A DNA stretch of 35,517 nt from Pseudoselenomonas ruminantium (GTDB lineage Bacteria > Bacillota > Negativicutes > Selenomonadales > Selenomonadaceae). The stretch is taken from contig DFHU01000060.1 of the NCBI GenBank assembly GCA_002373045.1, forward strand, positions 35,645 to 71,161. The letters run 5' to 3'. The first letter of the stretch is position 1, and each line of letters starts with the position of its first letter. Shown here in pieces: positions 6,471 through 14,685 of the stretch. Under the pieces are notes generated by a model. The model was not told where the DNA came from and made no database searches. It saw only the letters and a list, made by a program, of their open reading frames with translations. Made by a program: the position numbers and the translations under genes.

Positions 6471-8082
6471 ACGGGGAACAGTATGCACAGCTGCGTTTAT
6501 GGCAGTGATGATGCTTATGCCAGCTGTTTTTGCCCGTCACAAAGAGGTAAAGCCGGATAAAATACTGTTTATTCCGCATGATAACAGACCCATTTCGGAC
6601 AAGCAGACGGCAGAAGTGGTGAAGAAACTGGGATATGATGTTGTAATCCCGCCGGATGAGATTTTGGGAGACCGGCAGAATTTGGGCAATCCGGATGCTT
6701 TGTGGACATGGCTGGAGGCTAACGCCGTGGATGCCAAGGCTGCCGTTATTTCTTCCGATTCGCTGGTGTATGGAAGCCTTGTAGGTTCCCGCAAGCATAA
6801 TTATAACCGGAATGAAGTGGTGGAGCGCGTGGAAAAATTTTCGCAGTTCCGCAAGAAAAATCAGCAGTTGCCGCTGTATGCCTTTGGTTCTATCATGCGA
6901 ACCCCCCGCAGCGGCGAGGCGTCCGGACATGAAGAACCTGCCTATTACCGTAGCTATGGTTCCGATATTTTCCGCTATACCGTTTTGCGGGATAAAGCGG
7001 AAGTTGAAGGCCTCAGCCATCGGGAAAATAAGGAAAAGGCCTTTTTGGAAGAGCTCATTCCGCAAAAGAATTTGTCTGACTGGTTAGGCCGGCGGAAAAA
7101 GAATTTTGCGGTCAATGAAGAACTCATCAAATTAACCCGTAAAAATGTATTTGATTATTTCGTTTTGGGCCGGGACGATAATGCACCTTATTCCCAGACA
7201 CATATGGAAAGTCGGCATTTGACGAATTTTGGCAAGGATTTGGGCAAGGAAAAGTTCCAGACCATGGCCGGCATTGATGAAATGGCGATGCTTTTGCTGG
7301 CCAGAGCGGTTAACCATATGCGCAATGAGACCCCTTCAGTCTATACACGTTATAACTGGGGGAGAGGGCCGTATACGGTACCTGCTTATTCGGATGAAAA
7401 AATCAGTATATCCATAAACGATGCGATTATCGCAGCAGGTGGTGTGGCAGCTGCCAGGCCGGAACAGGCAGATTTGGTGATGATGGTGAACACCAATCCC
7501 AATGGCAAGACTTATGAGGCTAATGAACGAAACAATGATGGCGAGGAACGGGAAGGAACCAAGTATTTTGCTGATTTGGTCAGTGAATATGTAAGCAAGG
7601 GATATCCCGTAGGTATTGCCGATATTGCTTTTGCAAATGGTTCTGATAATGCACTGATGGAACAGCTGAAAAAACGGAATCTGCTCTTTAAGATTCGTGC
7701 TTATTCCGGTTGGAATACACCGACGAACAGCTCCGGTTTCCTTATCGGAGAGGGAATGTTGGTACATCGCATGAAGAAAGATGATGTGGAGGCGCTGCTT
7801 CTGACCCGCTATCTGGATGATTGGGCCTATCAGGCCAATGTCCGCAATACGATTGCCCGTCAGCTGACCTGGCTGCGGGGCGATGGTGTGTACGGTAGTC
7901 TGGACACCAAACGTGAGGCCGTTTCTTTGCGTACGCAAAAGATGATCAGTCGTTTTGTTGACGTAAATCTGCCGCATTTTTCCAGTCTGGAGGAAATCTA
8001 TGTTTATTTCCCCTGGAATCGTATGTTCGAGTCCGATATTCAGCACCAGGCATATAAGGAAATTCATTTCTTCAAAAAGTAA
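6454..8082 (+). CDS. DUF4127 family protein, exported
   Basis: This is a 542-residue protein of the DUF4127 family, function unknown. The TTG start at 6454 follows a strong GAGAGGAGAG site. The first 28 residues form a signal peptide (KRGTVCTAAFMAVMMLMPAVFA followed by RHKEV), so the protein is probably secreted to the envelope or anchored by this helix. Family hallmarks are ILFIPHDNRPISDKQTAEVVKKLGYDVVIPP near the N-terminus, SSDSLVYGSLVGSRKH, and a C-terminal LLLTRYLDDWAYQANVRN block. The conserved D/N/R and DDN residues give an enzyme-like look (DYFVLGRDDNAPYSQ), but no reaction can be assigned. The start codon lies in a perfect palindrome (6454-6470). A terminator follows at 8096. Confidence 0.85.
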   Translation: MYSLYKRGTVCTAAFMAVMMLMPAVFARHKEVKPDKILFIPHDNRPISDKQTAEVVKKLGYDVVIPPDEILGDRQNLGNPDALWTWLEANAVDAKAAVISSDSLVYGSLVGSRKHNYNRNEVVERVEKFSQFRKKNQQLPLYAFGSIMRTPRSGEASGHEEPAYYRSYGSDIFRYTVLRDKAEVEGLSHRENKEKAFLEELIPQKNLSDWLGRRKKNFAVNEELIKLTRKNVFDYFVLGRDDNAPYSQTHMESRHLTNFGKDLGKEKFQTMAGIDEMAMLLLARAVNHMRNETPSVYTRYNWGRGPYTVPAYSDEKISISINDAIIAAGGVAAARPEQADLVMMVNTNPNGKTYEANERNNDGEEREGTKYFADLVSEYVSKGYPVGIADIAFANGSDNALMEQLKKRNLLFKIRAYSGWNTPTNSSGFLIGEGMLVHRMKKDDVEALLLTRYLDDWAYQANVRNTIARQLTWLRGDGVYGSLDTKREAVSLRTQKMISRFVDVNLPHFSSLEEIYVYFPWNRMFESDIQHQAYKEIHFFKK

Positions 8083-8095
8083 ATTTGAATTGTAG

Positions 8096-8129
8096 GGGAC
8101 TGTTGCACAAATGTGACAGTTCCTTTTAT
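8096..8129 (+). terminator. Terminator after the DUF4127 gene
   Basis: GGGACTGT (8096-8103) pairs with ACAGTTCC (8116-8123), with one G-T pair. A further CAC/GTG pairing lies inside the loop, and TTTTATT follows. Confidence 0.8.
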
Positions 8130-8227
8130 TATGCACATAAAAAAGTGTAAACTGGAAAAAATAAAGGGAGATTTCCTGTCGCTAAGAATAGACAATAATA
8201 AATTGACTGAAAAATGTAAATTTCCTC

Positions 8228-8255
8228 TTGCAATTAACTTGAAACGTGCTATTAT
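8228..8255 (+). promoter_or_regulatory. Possible promoter of ndh
   Basis: TTGCAA (8228-8233) and TATTAT (8250-8255) are 16 bp apart and about 88 bp upstream of the ndh start. The rest of the 8130-8342 gap is AT-rich and shows nothing else I can name. Confidence 0.45.
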
Positions 8256-8342
8256 ATTATCCATGAGAGAAAAGTGCTTTTTTTCACAAGTTAAAGTTAA
8301 AATTTTCACGAAGTGTGTATGCATAGGCTGGGAGGGCTTTTC

Positions 8343-9602
8343 ATGGCAGATAAGAAACCGCGTATAGTGATTGTTGGCGCAGGCTTTGGCGGCGTCAAAC
8401 TGGCAAAACTCTTTGCCAAGGAAGATGTAGATGTTACGATTGTAGATCGTCATAATTTCCATTTGTTCCAACCTCTGCTGTATCAGGTTTCTACGGCGGT
8501 GCTGTCCACGGACGAAATCGCCTATCCTGTCCGCACGTTTTTCCGCAAGAATCCCAATGTGGAATTCTTTATGGCTAAAGCACAGGGCGTGGATCAGTCG
8601 CGTAATGTGCTGTTGACCAATCACGGGGAAGTCGCATACGATTATTTGGTTTTGGCTGCTGGTGCTACGACGAATTTCTTCGGCATGAAGGAAGTGGAGG
8701 AACACTCCTTCGGCATGAAGACTTTGCAGGAAGCTTTACATATCCGTAACCATGTGCTTCATATGTTCGAGCGTGCAAATAAATGCCAGGACCCGGAAGA
8801 ACGCCGCAAGATGCTGAGCTTTGTTGTTGTCGGCGGTGGCCCGACGGGTATTGAGGAAGCGGGCGCTATTTCCGAGTTGGTGGGTATCCAGAAAAAAGAA
8901 TTCCACAATCTGGATTTTAGTGAAGTATCCATAAAGCTCATCGAAGCAACAGCCAATGTTCTGCCCATGATGCCGCAGAACCTGCGTGACCATACCGTAG
9001 AGGTCCTGCGGGGAAAAGGCGTAGAGGTTATGCTCAATACGCAGGTCGTGGGTTATGATGGACATATCATCAAGCTGAAAAATGGTGAGGAGATTCCCAC
9101 CAGTACCCTTATCTGGGCCGCAGGTGTCAAGGCCGTGCCGTTCATCGCGGAGTGTGGCGGCGAGGTTGACCGGGCTGGCCGGATTATCGTCGAGGAAAAT
9201 CTGTTGGTCAATGGCAGCAAGAATGTCTTTGCTATCGGTGACTGCGCAAACTTCTGCCATGGGACGGAACGTCCTCTGCCGACCGTTGCGCCTGTGGCTA
9301 CGCAGCAGGCCAAGGTAGCCCATGAAAACATTATGCGGCTGATTCGCGGTGAAAAAAATCTGCAAGCCTTTGTTTACAAGGATTTGGGCGCGATGGCAAC
9401 CATTGGCCGTGGTGAAGCTGTAGTGGCCAAGACCAGCATGAATCCGGAAATGACGGGCTTTATCGCCTGGTGTGCATGGATGTTCGTACATCTTATCCGT
9501 CTGGCCGGTACGCATACCAATATTACGGTAGCAATCAAGTGGACGTGGAATCTGCTGTCTGGTACGCGTTTGGGACGTATCATTACAAATATTAAGTTAT
9601 AA
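8343..9602 (+). CDS. ndh: Type II NADH dehydrogenase (NDH-2), FAD-containing
   Basis: This is a 419-residue single-subunit, non-proton-pumping NADH:quinone oxidoreductase that feeds electrons from NADH to the membrane quinone pool. Two Rossmann motifs are clear: an FAD-binding VGAGFGGVKLAKLF at residues 11-24 and an NADH-binding VVVGGGPTGIEEAG near 160-175. The family motifs FHLFQPLLYQVSTAVLS and the FAD-contacting VFAIGDCAN are present, as is a C-terminal amphipathic, membrane-associating stretch (about 370-419). The start was placed at the ATG at 8343 behind GGGAGGG; an in-frame GTG at 8313 lacks such a site. It is monocistronic and convergent with the flavoprotein gene at 9890. The acceptor is probably menaquinone or a relative, which is not shown by the sequence. 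Confidence 0.9.
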   Translation: MADKKPRIVIVGAGFGGVKLAKLFAKEDVDVTIVDRHNFHLFQPLLYQVSTAVLSTDEIAYPVRTFFRKNPNVEFFMAKAQGVDQSRNVLLTNHGEVAYDYLVLAAGATTNFFGMKEVEEHSFGMKTLQEALHIRNHVLHMFERANKCQDPEERRKMLSFVVVGGGPTGIEEAGAISELVGIQKKEFHNLDFSEVSIKLIEATANVLPMMPQNLRDHTVEVLRGKGVEVMLNTQVVGYDGHIIKLKNGEEIPTSTLIWAAGVKAVPFIAECGGEVDRAGRIIVEENLLVNGSKNVFAIGDCANFCHGTERPLPTVAPVATQQAKVAHENIMRLIRGEKNLQAFVYKDLGAMATIGRGEAVVAKTSMNPEMTGFIAWCAWMFVHLIRLAGTHTNITVAIKWTWNLLSGTRLGRIITNIKL

Positions 9603-9644
9603 GATAGTATAAAAGGATAATACGATATAAGAAGGCGCCCGCTC

Positions 9645-9709
9645 GGCTGGTAATAACTTTCCTTCGCTTAGACAAGCTTGTCAAACGCTGCGGAAAGTCA
9701 TCACCAGCC
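9645..9709. repeat. Large extragenic palindrome, copy 1
   Basis: This is a 65-bp imperfect hairpin with outer arms GGCTGGT (9645-9651) and ACCAGCC (9703-9709). Inner pairs AACTTTCC/GGAAAGT surround the core, which on the minus strand reads GTTTGACAAGCTTGTC then TAAGC. It matches copy 2 in inverted orientation, including the flanks GATGACTTTC and GAAAGTTATT. It lies between convergent genes and can act as a bidirectional terminator, although there is no clear T-run. Confidence 0.85.
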
Positions 9710-9747
9710 CCGCAGGCTTAGTGCATATATGATGGGCGCAATACTAT

Positions 9748-9872
9748 CGTAGTGTTAAGACCAGGCTGGCAGTAAGGCAGGGAGGGGCGGCGATGACTTT
9801 CGGTCGCGTTTGACAAGCCTGTCTAAGCAGACGAAAGTTATTGCCGCCCCTCCCTGCCGACCTTGCACTACG
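9748..9872. repeat. Large extragenic palindrome, copy 2
   Basis: The main stem is a perfect 16-bp GC-rich inverted repeat (9776-9791 with 9843-9858). An inner GACTTTCG/CGAAAGT pair and the core GTTTGACAAGCCTGTC then TAAGC lie inside it. More distal arms CGTAGTG (9748-9754) and CACTACG (9866-9872) extend the symmetry to 125 bp. Copies 1 and 2 together fill most of the 287-bp gap between ndh and the flavoprotein gene. Confidence 0.85.
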
Positions 9873-9889
9873 AACACAGAAAAGCGAAT

Positions 9890-11272
9890 TTACTTCTTGC
9901 TGCGTTCAATAATCTGCCGTGCCACATATACGCCGCTGGCGCCTGCCTGGGAGAGGCCGCGGGTTACGCCGGCGCCGTCGCCGATGGCGAAGACGTTTTT
10001 GAGTTCTGTTTCAAGCTGGTTAGTGAGTTTTACGCGGGAACTGTAGAATTTTACTTCTACGCCGTAGAGCAGGGTATCGTCATTGGTCATGCCCGGGGCA
10101 ATCTTGTCGAGTGCCTGAATCATTTCGATGAGGTTATCCACATGACGTTTGGGCAGAACCAGGGACAAATCACCCGGGGTTGCCTGCAGGGTCGGGCGGG
10201 TAAAGCTCTTGCTCATGCGGTGCGCGTTCGTGCGGCGGCCTTTCATCAAATCGCCGAAACGCTGCACGATGATGCCGCCGCCGAGCAGGTTGGAGAAGGA
10301 GGCAATGCGCTTGCCGTACTGATGCGGGGAGTGGAAGGGCTCTGTAAAGCGGTTGCTGACGAGCAGGGCAAAGTTGGTGTTCTTGCTCTGCAGTTTCGGG
10401 TCACTGTAGGAGTGGCCATTTACGGTGATGATGCCATCGGTGTTTTCCATGACGACATGGCCGTGCGGGTTCATGCAGAATGTGCGTACCTGGTCGCCAT
10501 AGCGTTTGGTGCGGTAGACGAGTTTTGCTTCATATACCTGGCTGGTGATGGGGTTCCAGATTTCATCGGGAACTTCAACACGGACACCGACATCAACGCG
10601 ATTGTTTTCCTGTTTGAGTCCCAGCGTATCGCATTCGTTGGAGAACCATTCCGCACCGGCGCGGCCCGGAGCGACAATCAGGTATTCGGCAGCGATTTTT
10701 TCGCCGTCATCCAGTTCGATTTCATTGCTGCCCTGACCATCGGAATGGATGTGGGCTACAGGGCATTCAAAGCGGAATTCCACCTTGTCGTTGAGATATT
10801 CATAGGTAGCCTTGAGCATTTCTAAATTGTTTTCCGTGCCCAGATGACGGACGCTGGCGGAGAGCAGGTGCAGGTCGTACTGCAGGGCGCGATAGCCAAT
10901 ATCGCTTTTTTCGGTACTGAACACCTGCGCAGGGGCACCGTGCTTCATATTGATTTTGTCTACATAATAGATGAGGTCCATGACTTCTTCGTCGGACAGG
11001 TACTCGTTGAGCCAGCCACCAAACTGGGTGGTGAAGTTGTATTTGCCATCGGAGAAAGCACCGGCACCGCCGAAGCCGCGCATGATACTGCAGGGCTTGC
11101 AGCCGATACAGCTTTTGACTTTGCCAGAGGAAATGGGGCAGACGCGGGTATAGATATCCTTGCCACTTTCCAAAAGCAGAACTTTCAGTGCAGGGCTTTT
11201 TTCAGCCAATTCGTAAGCAGCAAAAATACCGGCAGGGCCGCCGCCGACAATAACAACATCATACTTTTTCAT
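9890..11272 (-). CDS. FAD-dependent dehydrogenase-like flavoprotein (COG2509 type)
   Basis: This is a 460-residue flavoprotein. The N-terminus has the dinucleotide-binding motif VVIVGGGPAGIFAAYELAE (residues 6-24), and the C-terminus has VFAIGDGAGVTRGLSQAGASGVYVAR, the second FAD contact. A four-cysteine segment (C45, C55, C58, C61) precedes GFGGAGAFSDGKYN. This arrangement is characteristic of the COG2509 'uncharacterised FAD-dependent dehydrogenase' group and could bind a metal or an iron-sulfur cluster (inference). The start is the ATG at 11272 with AGGAGGAAG upstream; the in-frame extension to 11329 lies in the leader. It is monocistronic, with its own promoter and a structured leader. 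The substrate is unknown. Confidence 0.85.
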   Translation of the reverse strand: MKKYDVVIVGGGPAGIFAAYELAEKSPALKVLLLESGKDIYTRVCPISSGKVKSCIGCKPCSIMRGFGGAGAFSDGKYNFTTQFGGWLNEYLSDEEVMDLIYYVDKINMKHGAPAQVFSTEKSDIGYRALQYDLHLLSASVRHLGTENNLEMLKATYEYLNDKVEFRFECPVAHIHSDGQGSNEIELDDGEKIAAEYLIVAPGRAGAEWFSNECDTLGLKQENNRVDVGVRVEVPDEIWNPITSQVYEAKLVYRTKRYGDQVRTFCMNPHGHVVMENTDGIITVNGHSYSDPKLQSKNTNFALLVSNRFTEPFHSPHQYGKRIASFSNLLGGGIIVQRFGDLMKGRRTNAHRMSKSFTRPTLQATPGDLSLVLPKRHVDNLIEMIQALDKIAPGMTNDDTLLYGVEVKFYSSRVKLTNQLETELKNVFAIGDGAGVTRGLSQAGASGVYVARQIIERSKK

Positions 11273-11308
11273 AGGTACTTCCTCCTGAAAATGAACACAC
11301 GAAAAGAG

Positions 11309-11360
11309 CGCAGATTGAGCCTGTATCAAGATACAAATATGTATACTAAGGCTATCTGCG
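11309..11360 (-). promoter_or_regulatory. Structured 5' leader of the flavoprotein gene
   Basis: On the minus strand CGCAGAT plus AGCCT pairs with AGGCT plus ATCTGCG across a 2-nt bulge (12 bp). It encloses a 26-nt region that itself contains ATAC/GTAT pairs. The structure lies 36 nt before the start codon and inside the predicted transcript. I could not match it to a known riboswitch class. Confidence 0.5.
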
Positions 11361-11397
11361 TTTGTCTTGTTTTGTAGCTTTTCGAAAAACCTTAGCT

Positions 11398-11426
11398 ATT
11401 ATACGGGAACTTTTTCGATAATGCAA
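11398..11426 (-). promoter_or_regulatory. Promoter of the flavoprotein gene
   Basis: On the minus strand TTGCAT (11421-11426) and a perfect TATAAT (11398-11403) are 17 bp apart. This predicts a leader of roughly 118 nt. The remainder of the 342-bp gap (11427-11532) is AT-rich without a recognisable element. Confidence 0.75.
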
Positions 11427-11532
11427 GTTTTTTTTCCTGCAAAATGAGAAAGTTTAAGAAAAAAATAGTGATTTCGCTGGTGATGATGATGTCTACTATA
11501 ACAATAATAATATAGCTAATATAAAAATATAG

Positions 11533-11562
11533 TTGCCAAAAAGGCGCTAAACACAGTATAAT
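11533..11562 (+). promoter_or_regulatory. Promoter of the putP-like gene
   Basis: TTGCCA (11533-11538) and a perfect TATAAT (11557-11562) are 18 bp apart, 52 bp upstream of the TTG start. Confidence 0.75.
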
Positions 11563-11614
11563 TTATTCTATCGTTGTAAACTTATCATAATTTATGAACA
11601 GGGAGGAACTTGTA

Positions 11615-13093
11615 TTGACAAATCAGTTGGCAATCATCAACATGTTTATTCTTTATATCGGCCTGATGATGGCTATTGGCGTTTATTATTATCGCCAGAC
11701 ACGCAACATGAGCGATTATTTTTTAGGCAACCGCAAATTGGGGGCCTGGGTGACGTCCATGAGTGCCGAGGCTTCGGACATGAGCGGTTGGATGCTTATG
11801 GGCGTACCGGGCTTTGCCTATCTTGCCGGCCTGAATGCCGGCTGGATTGCGGTGGGCATTGTGCTGGGTACCTGGGCCAACTGGCATTTTGTGGCGGCTC
11901 GTCTCCGCAAGTATACAGAGCTTGCTAAAAACTCGCTGACAGTACCGCAGTTTTTGGAGAACCGCTTTGAGGATAACAGTGGTCTTTTGCGTACGATTCC
12001 TGCGGTCTTTATTTTGATTTTCTTTACCATATATACGTCTTCGGGGTTTGTGTCCTCCGGGCGTCTGTTTGAAACGGTCTTTGGCTTGCCTTATGAATAT
12101 GCCATTTTTATCGGTGCAGGCTCCGTAGTCTTTTATACCTTAGTAGGCGGCTTTTTGGCGGTATCCCGTACGGACTTTATTCAGGGTGTGATGATGTTTT
12201 TCGCCATTTTGGTGGTGCCCATTACGGCGGCGATGGAAATGGGCGGCTATACGGCAACCGTTAATGCCATCAATAACGTGAGTCATTCGATGTTAGAGCC
12301 TTTTACCAAGCCGGATGGTTCGACTTTGGGTACGATTGAACTGATTTCTCTGCTGGCCTGGGGGATTGGTTATTTTGGTCAGCCGCATATTCTCGTACGT
12401 TTTATGGCGATTTCGAGTTCCAAGGAAATCAAGCAGGCCACCCGTATTGCGATGACCTGGGTTGTGCTGTCTTTGGCAGCAGCGGTAGCTGTGGGCATGG
12501 TCGGCCGTGTATTTCTTTCCCATGAACTGAGTGGCACGGAGTCGGAAACGGTCTTTTTGGTTATGACCAATGAATTATTCCCGCCGGTAGTGGCCGGGCT
12601 TATCCTGTCGGCCGTGCTCGCGGCGATTATGAGTACGGCGTCGGCGCAGCTTTTGGTGGCCGCTTCGGCCTTTGCACAGGATTTTTACCGTACCCTTCTG
12701 CGCAAGGAAGCTGAGCAGACGGAGCTTATCTGGATCAGCCGGGCTTCGGTGCTGATTATCGCTTCACTGGCAATTTTCATTGGCCTGAATCCGTCCAGCT
12801 TTATTCTCGACATGGTGGCTTATGCCTGGGCTGGTTTTGGTGCGGCCTTTGGCCCGGCACTGCTCTGCTCGCTGTTCTGGCGGCGCACGACCCGCAATGG
12901 CGTACTAGCCGGTATCATCGTGGGCGGCATTACGGTACTGGTTTGGAAGCAGATTGACTGGCTGGGGCTGTACGAAATCGTACCGGGATTTTTGCTTTCC
13001 TTAATTGCGGTTTTTGTGGTCAGCAAGATGGATAGGGAACCGTCGGCTTCGGTGGTAAATACCTTTGATGCGGTGGGCAAAAGCGAAATATAA
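11615..13093 (+). CDS. putP: Sodium/solute symporter, PutP type (probable proline)
   Basis: This is a 492-residue, roughly 12-13-helix transporter of the sodium:solute symporter family that takes up its substrate with Na+. It closely follows the PutP pattern: NMSDYFLGNRKLGAWVTSMSAEASDMSGWMLMGVPGFAYL in the first helices, YTLVGGFLAVSRTDFIQG mid-protein, and the Na+-site region SAVLAAIMSTASAQLLVAASAFAQDFYR. The start is set at TTG 11615, 7 nt after GGGAGGA (11601-11607). An ATG at 11594 is in frame but lies upstream of that site and has none of its own. The length fits PutP (about 500). Proline is the likely substrate by family resemblance, but pantothenate or another solute is not excluded. 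It is monocistronic with its own promoter, and no clear terminator is visible. Confidence 0.88.
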   Translation: MTNQLAIINMFILYIGLMMAIGVYYYRQTRNMSDYFLGNRKLGAWVTSMSAEASDMSGWMLMGVPGFAYLAGLNAGWIAVGIVLGTWANWHFVAARLRKYTELAKNSLTVPQFLENRFEDNSGLLRTIPAVFILIFFTIYTSSGFVSSGRLFETVFGLPYEYAIFIGAGSVVFYTLVGGFLAVSRTDFIQGVMMFFAILVVPITAAMEMGGYTATVNAINNVSHSMLEPFTKPDGSTLGTIELISLLAWGIGYFGQPHILVRFMAISSSKEIKQATRIAMTWVVLSLAAAVAVGMVGRVFLSHELSGTESETVFLVMTNELFPPVVAGLILSAVLAAIMSTASAQLLVAASAFAQDFYRTLLRKEAEQTELIWISRASVLIIASLAIFIGLNPSSFILDMVAYAWAGFGAAFGPALLCSLFWRRTTRNGVLAGIIVGGITVLVWKQIDWLGLYEIVPGFLLSLIAVFVVSKMDREPSASVVNTFDAVGKSEI

Positions 13094-13220
13094 AATTATT
13101 TTTTCTACAGGCAGGGATTTTCTACTGCTATAGCGAAAAGTTAATCTATGAAAATTCTACAAGGTGTGTTTATTTTTGCGTAGTTGATTGTAAGGAATGT
13201 AGAGAAGCAGGTGAGCATTT

Positions 13221-14084
13221 GTGGAGAAAGTCAAAGTAATGATCGTCGATGATTCGAAGGTCAGCCGTGCGATGCTTGAGGGAAATCTTTCCAGGACGAA
13301 CTTTGAGGTATGTGCACAAGCCAAAAATGCTGCTGAAGCAGTAGCGCTCTATGAGCAGTTCAAGCCGGCTGTGGTGACCATGGATATGAATCTTCCGGAT
13401 GCTGATGGTCTTGAATGCACCCGCAGGATTCGTGCGGTGGACCCGGAGGCCAAAATCGTGATGATTAGCGCGATGAAGGACGCCAGCCTGGTGGCAAAAG
13501 GCCGGGAAGTGGGAATCAGTGCGTTTTTGCAGAAACCGGTAGGGATTAATGAGCTCATTGATACCCTGATGATTCTTTGTCAGAGCAAGGCGGGCAAAGT
13601 GGCTGTCTTGCGTGAATCCTATGCCAAGCCCTTTGTAAAAGCGTTGCAGCAGGGCATTTTCAGCATGACCGGGGTGCATAGCGAGGTCGAATTGGAGGAA
13701 GAAGAACGTAGCTTCCTGGAAGTCAGCGGTATTGCGGTGATAGTAGGGCTTACAGGGATGCCTAATGGTCGTGCCATCGTCTACATGGACAGCAATACCA
13801 TGAAGGATTTTGCTACGGTGATGCTGGATGCAGAGGAAAGCGATGAGGTTACGGAAGATGAAGCCAGCGAGTCGGTAGAAGAAGCGGTAAATATCATTGT
13901 GGGACGCGGTGTGTCCAATATCAATGATGTGTTCAAGGACAAGGAAATGCGCATTACTCCGCCGGGAACCATCGTGGGGAACAAGATTCGCATTGCCAGC
14001 CCGAAACTTACGACCTTCCGTATATGCGCTAAGACGCGTTTAGGCGATATTAACATGAGTGTGGGATTTGCGGAAGGAGAATGA
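13221..14084 (+). CDS. Response regulator: receiver domain fused to a CheX-type domain
   Basis: This is a 287-residue cytosolic signalling protein. Residues 1-120 form a CheY-like receiver with the acidic pair D10/D11, phospho-acceptor D55 (in VTMDMNLPDADG), S83 (MISA) and K105 (LQKP). Residues about 135-285 form a CheX/CheC-like domain with the ExxN catalytic signature E221/N224 (EAVNIIVGRGVSNI). CheX enzymes dephosphorylate CheY-P, so the fusion may set its own phosphorylation level or act on other receivers. GTG start with AGGTGAG upstream. The stand-alone cheX begins 4 bp after the stop, so the two are co-transcribed. There is no DNA-binding output domain, so signalling is probably by protein contact. 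Confidence 0.88.
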   Translation: MEKVKVMIVDDSKVSRAMLEGNLSRTNFEVCAQAKNAAEAVALYEQFKPAVVTMDMNLPDADGLECTRRIRAVDPEAKIVMISAMKDASLVAKGREVGISAFLQKPVGINELIDTLMILCQSKAGKVAVLRESYAKPFVKALQQGIFSMTGVHSEVELEEEERSFLEVSGIAVIVGLTGMPNGRAIVYMDSNTMKDFATVMLDAEESDEVTEDEASESVEEAVNIIVGRGVSNINDVFKDKEMRITPPGTIVGNKIRIASPKLTTFRICAKTRLGDINMSVGFAEGE

Positions 14085-14088
14085 TAAG

Positions 14089-14553
14089 ATGGATGCAAAA
14101 TTAGTGAATCCGTTCGTCGATGCATTCACAACCGTAATGCCGCAGATGGGCTTTCCGGAACCCAAGCGGCTGAAGATGGGAGTTAAGACGAAGAATGCGG
14201 TAAGCCTTGGAGTGTCGGTTATCGTGGGCTTTACCAAACAAATCAGGGGTAATGTGGTTTACAATATGACAGAGGATACGGCAAAATTCATTGCATCGAC
14301 TATGATGATGGGCATGCCGGTAGCGGAATTTGATGGGATGGCGCAAAGTGCTATTTCGGAAATGAGCAATATGCTGACGGCCAATGCCGCAACAAATCTT
14401 ACCGGGATGGGGCTGGAAGTTGATATTTCCACACCGTCGCTGTCCATTGGCGAGAATTTCCAAGTGAAGATAAGCGATGATAACTATCTCACGGTGGAAA
14501 TGGATTTGGGCGGTCATGTAGTAGAACTGGATATTGCTGTTGAGCAACAGTGA
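14089..14553 (+). CDS. cheX: CheX-type chemotaxis phosphatase
   Basis: This is a 154-residue single-domain protein of the CheX family, which hydrolyses phosphoryl-aspartate on CheY-like receivers and thereby resets a chemotaxis-type signal. The active-site signature ExxN is E91/N94 (SEMSNMLTANAATNL), and the preceding conserved region is MMMGMPVAEFDGMAQSAI. The length matches CheX (about 150-160). The ATG at 14089 follows GGAAGGAGA, which overlaps the end of the receiver-CheX gene. It is separated from the receptor gene by a terminator and a promoter. Its likely client is the receiver at 13221 or a CheY encoded elsewhere. Confidence 0.88.
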   Translation: MDAKLVNPFVDAFTTVMPQMGFPEPKRLKMGVKTKNAVSLGVSVIVGFTKQIRGNVVYNMTEDTAKFIASTMMMGMPVAEFDGMAQSAISEMSNMLTANAATNLTGMGLEVDISTPSLSIGENFQVKISDDNYLTVEMDLGGHVVELDIAVEQQ

Positions 14554-14559
14554 TGATGT

Positions 14560-14601
14560 GGGACTGTAGCAAAGGAGAATCTTTTGTTGCGGTCCCTTTT
14601 T
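14560..14601 (+). terminator. Terminator after cheX
   Basis: A continuous stem of about 17 bp (with some G-T pairs) runs from GGGAC (14560-14564) to GTCCC (14592-14596), with a 3-nt loop and TTTTT immediately after. Confidence 0.85.
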
Positions 14602-14644
14602 GGAATGAAGTTATTGAGCATATTGTTATGTAATTAATGATATA

Positions 14645-14673
14645 TTGCCGTGGAATAGAAGAAATGATATACT
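14645..14673 (+). promoter_or_regulatory. Promoter of the methyl-accepting receptor gene
   Basis: TTGCCG (14645-14650) and TATACT (14668-14673) are 17 bp apart. Transcription would begin near 14680, just before the inverted repeat at 14686. Confidence 0.6.
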
Positions 14674-14685
14674 TTACAACACTGT

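Noticed and set aside
9863..10825. Open frame (320 codons) on the plus strand opposite the flavoprotein gene
   Set aside because: It begins inside the palindrome region and lacks a ribosome site; the minus-strand protein has clear FAD motifs.
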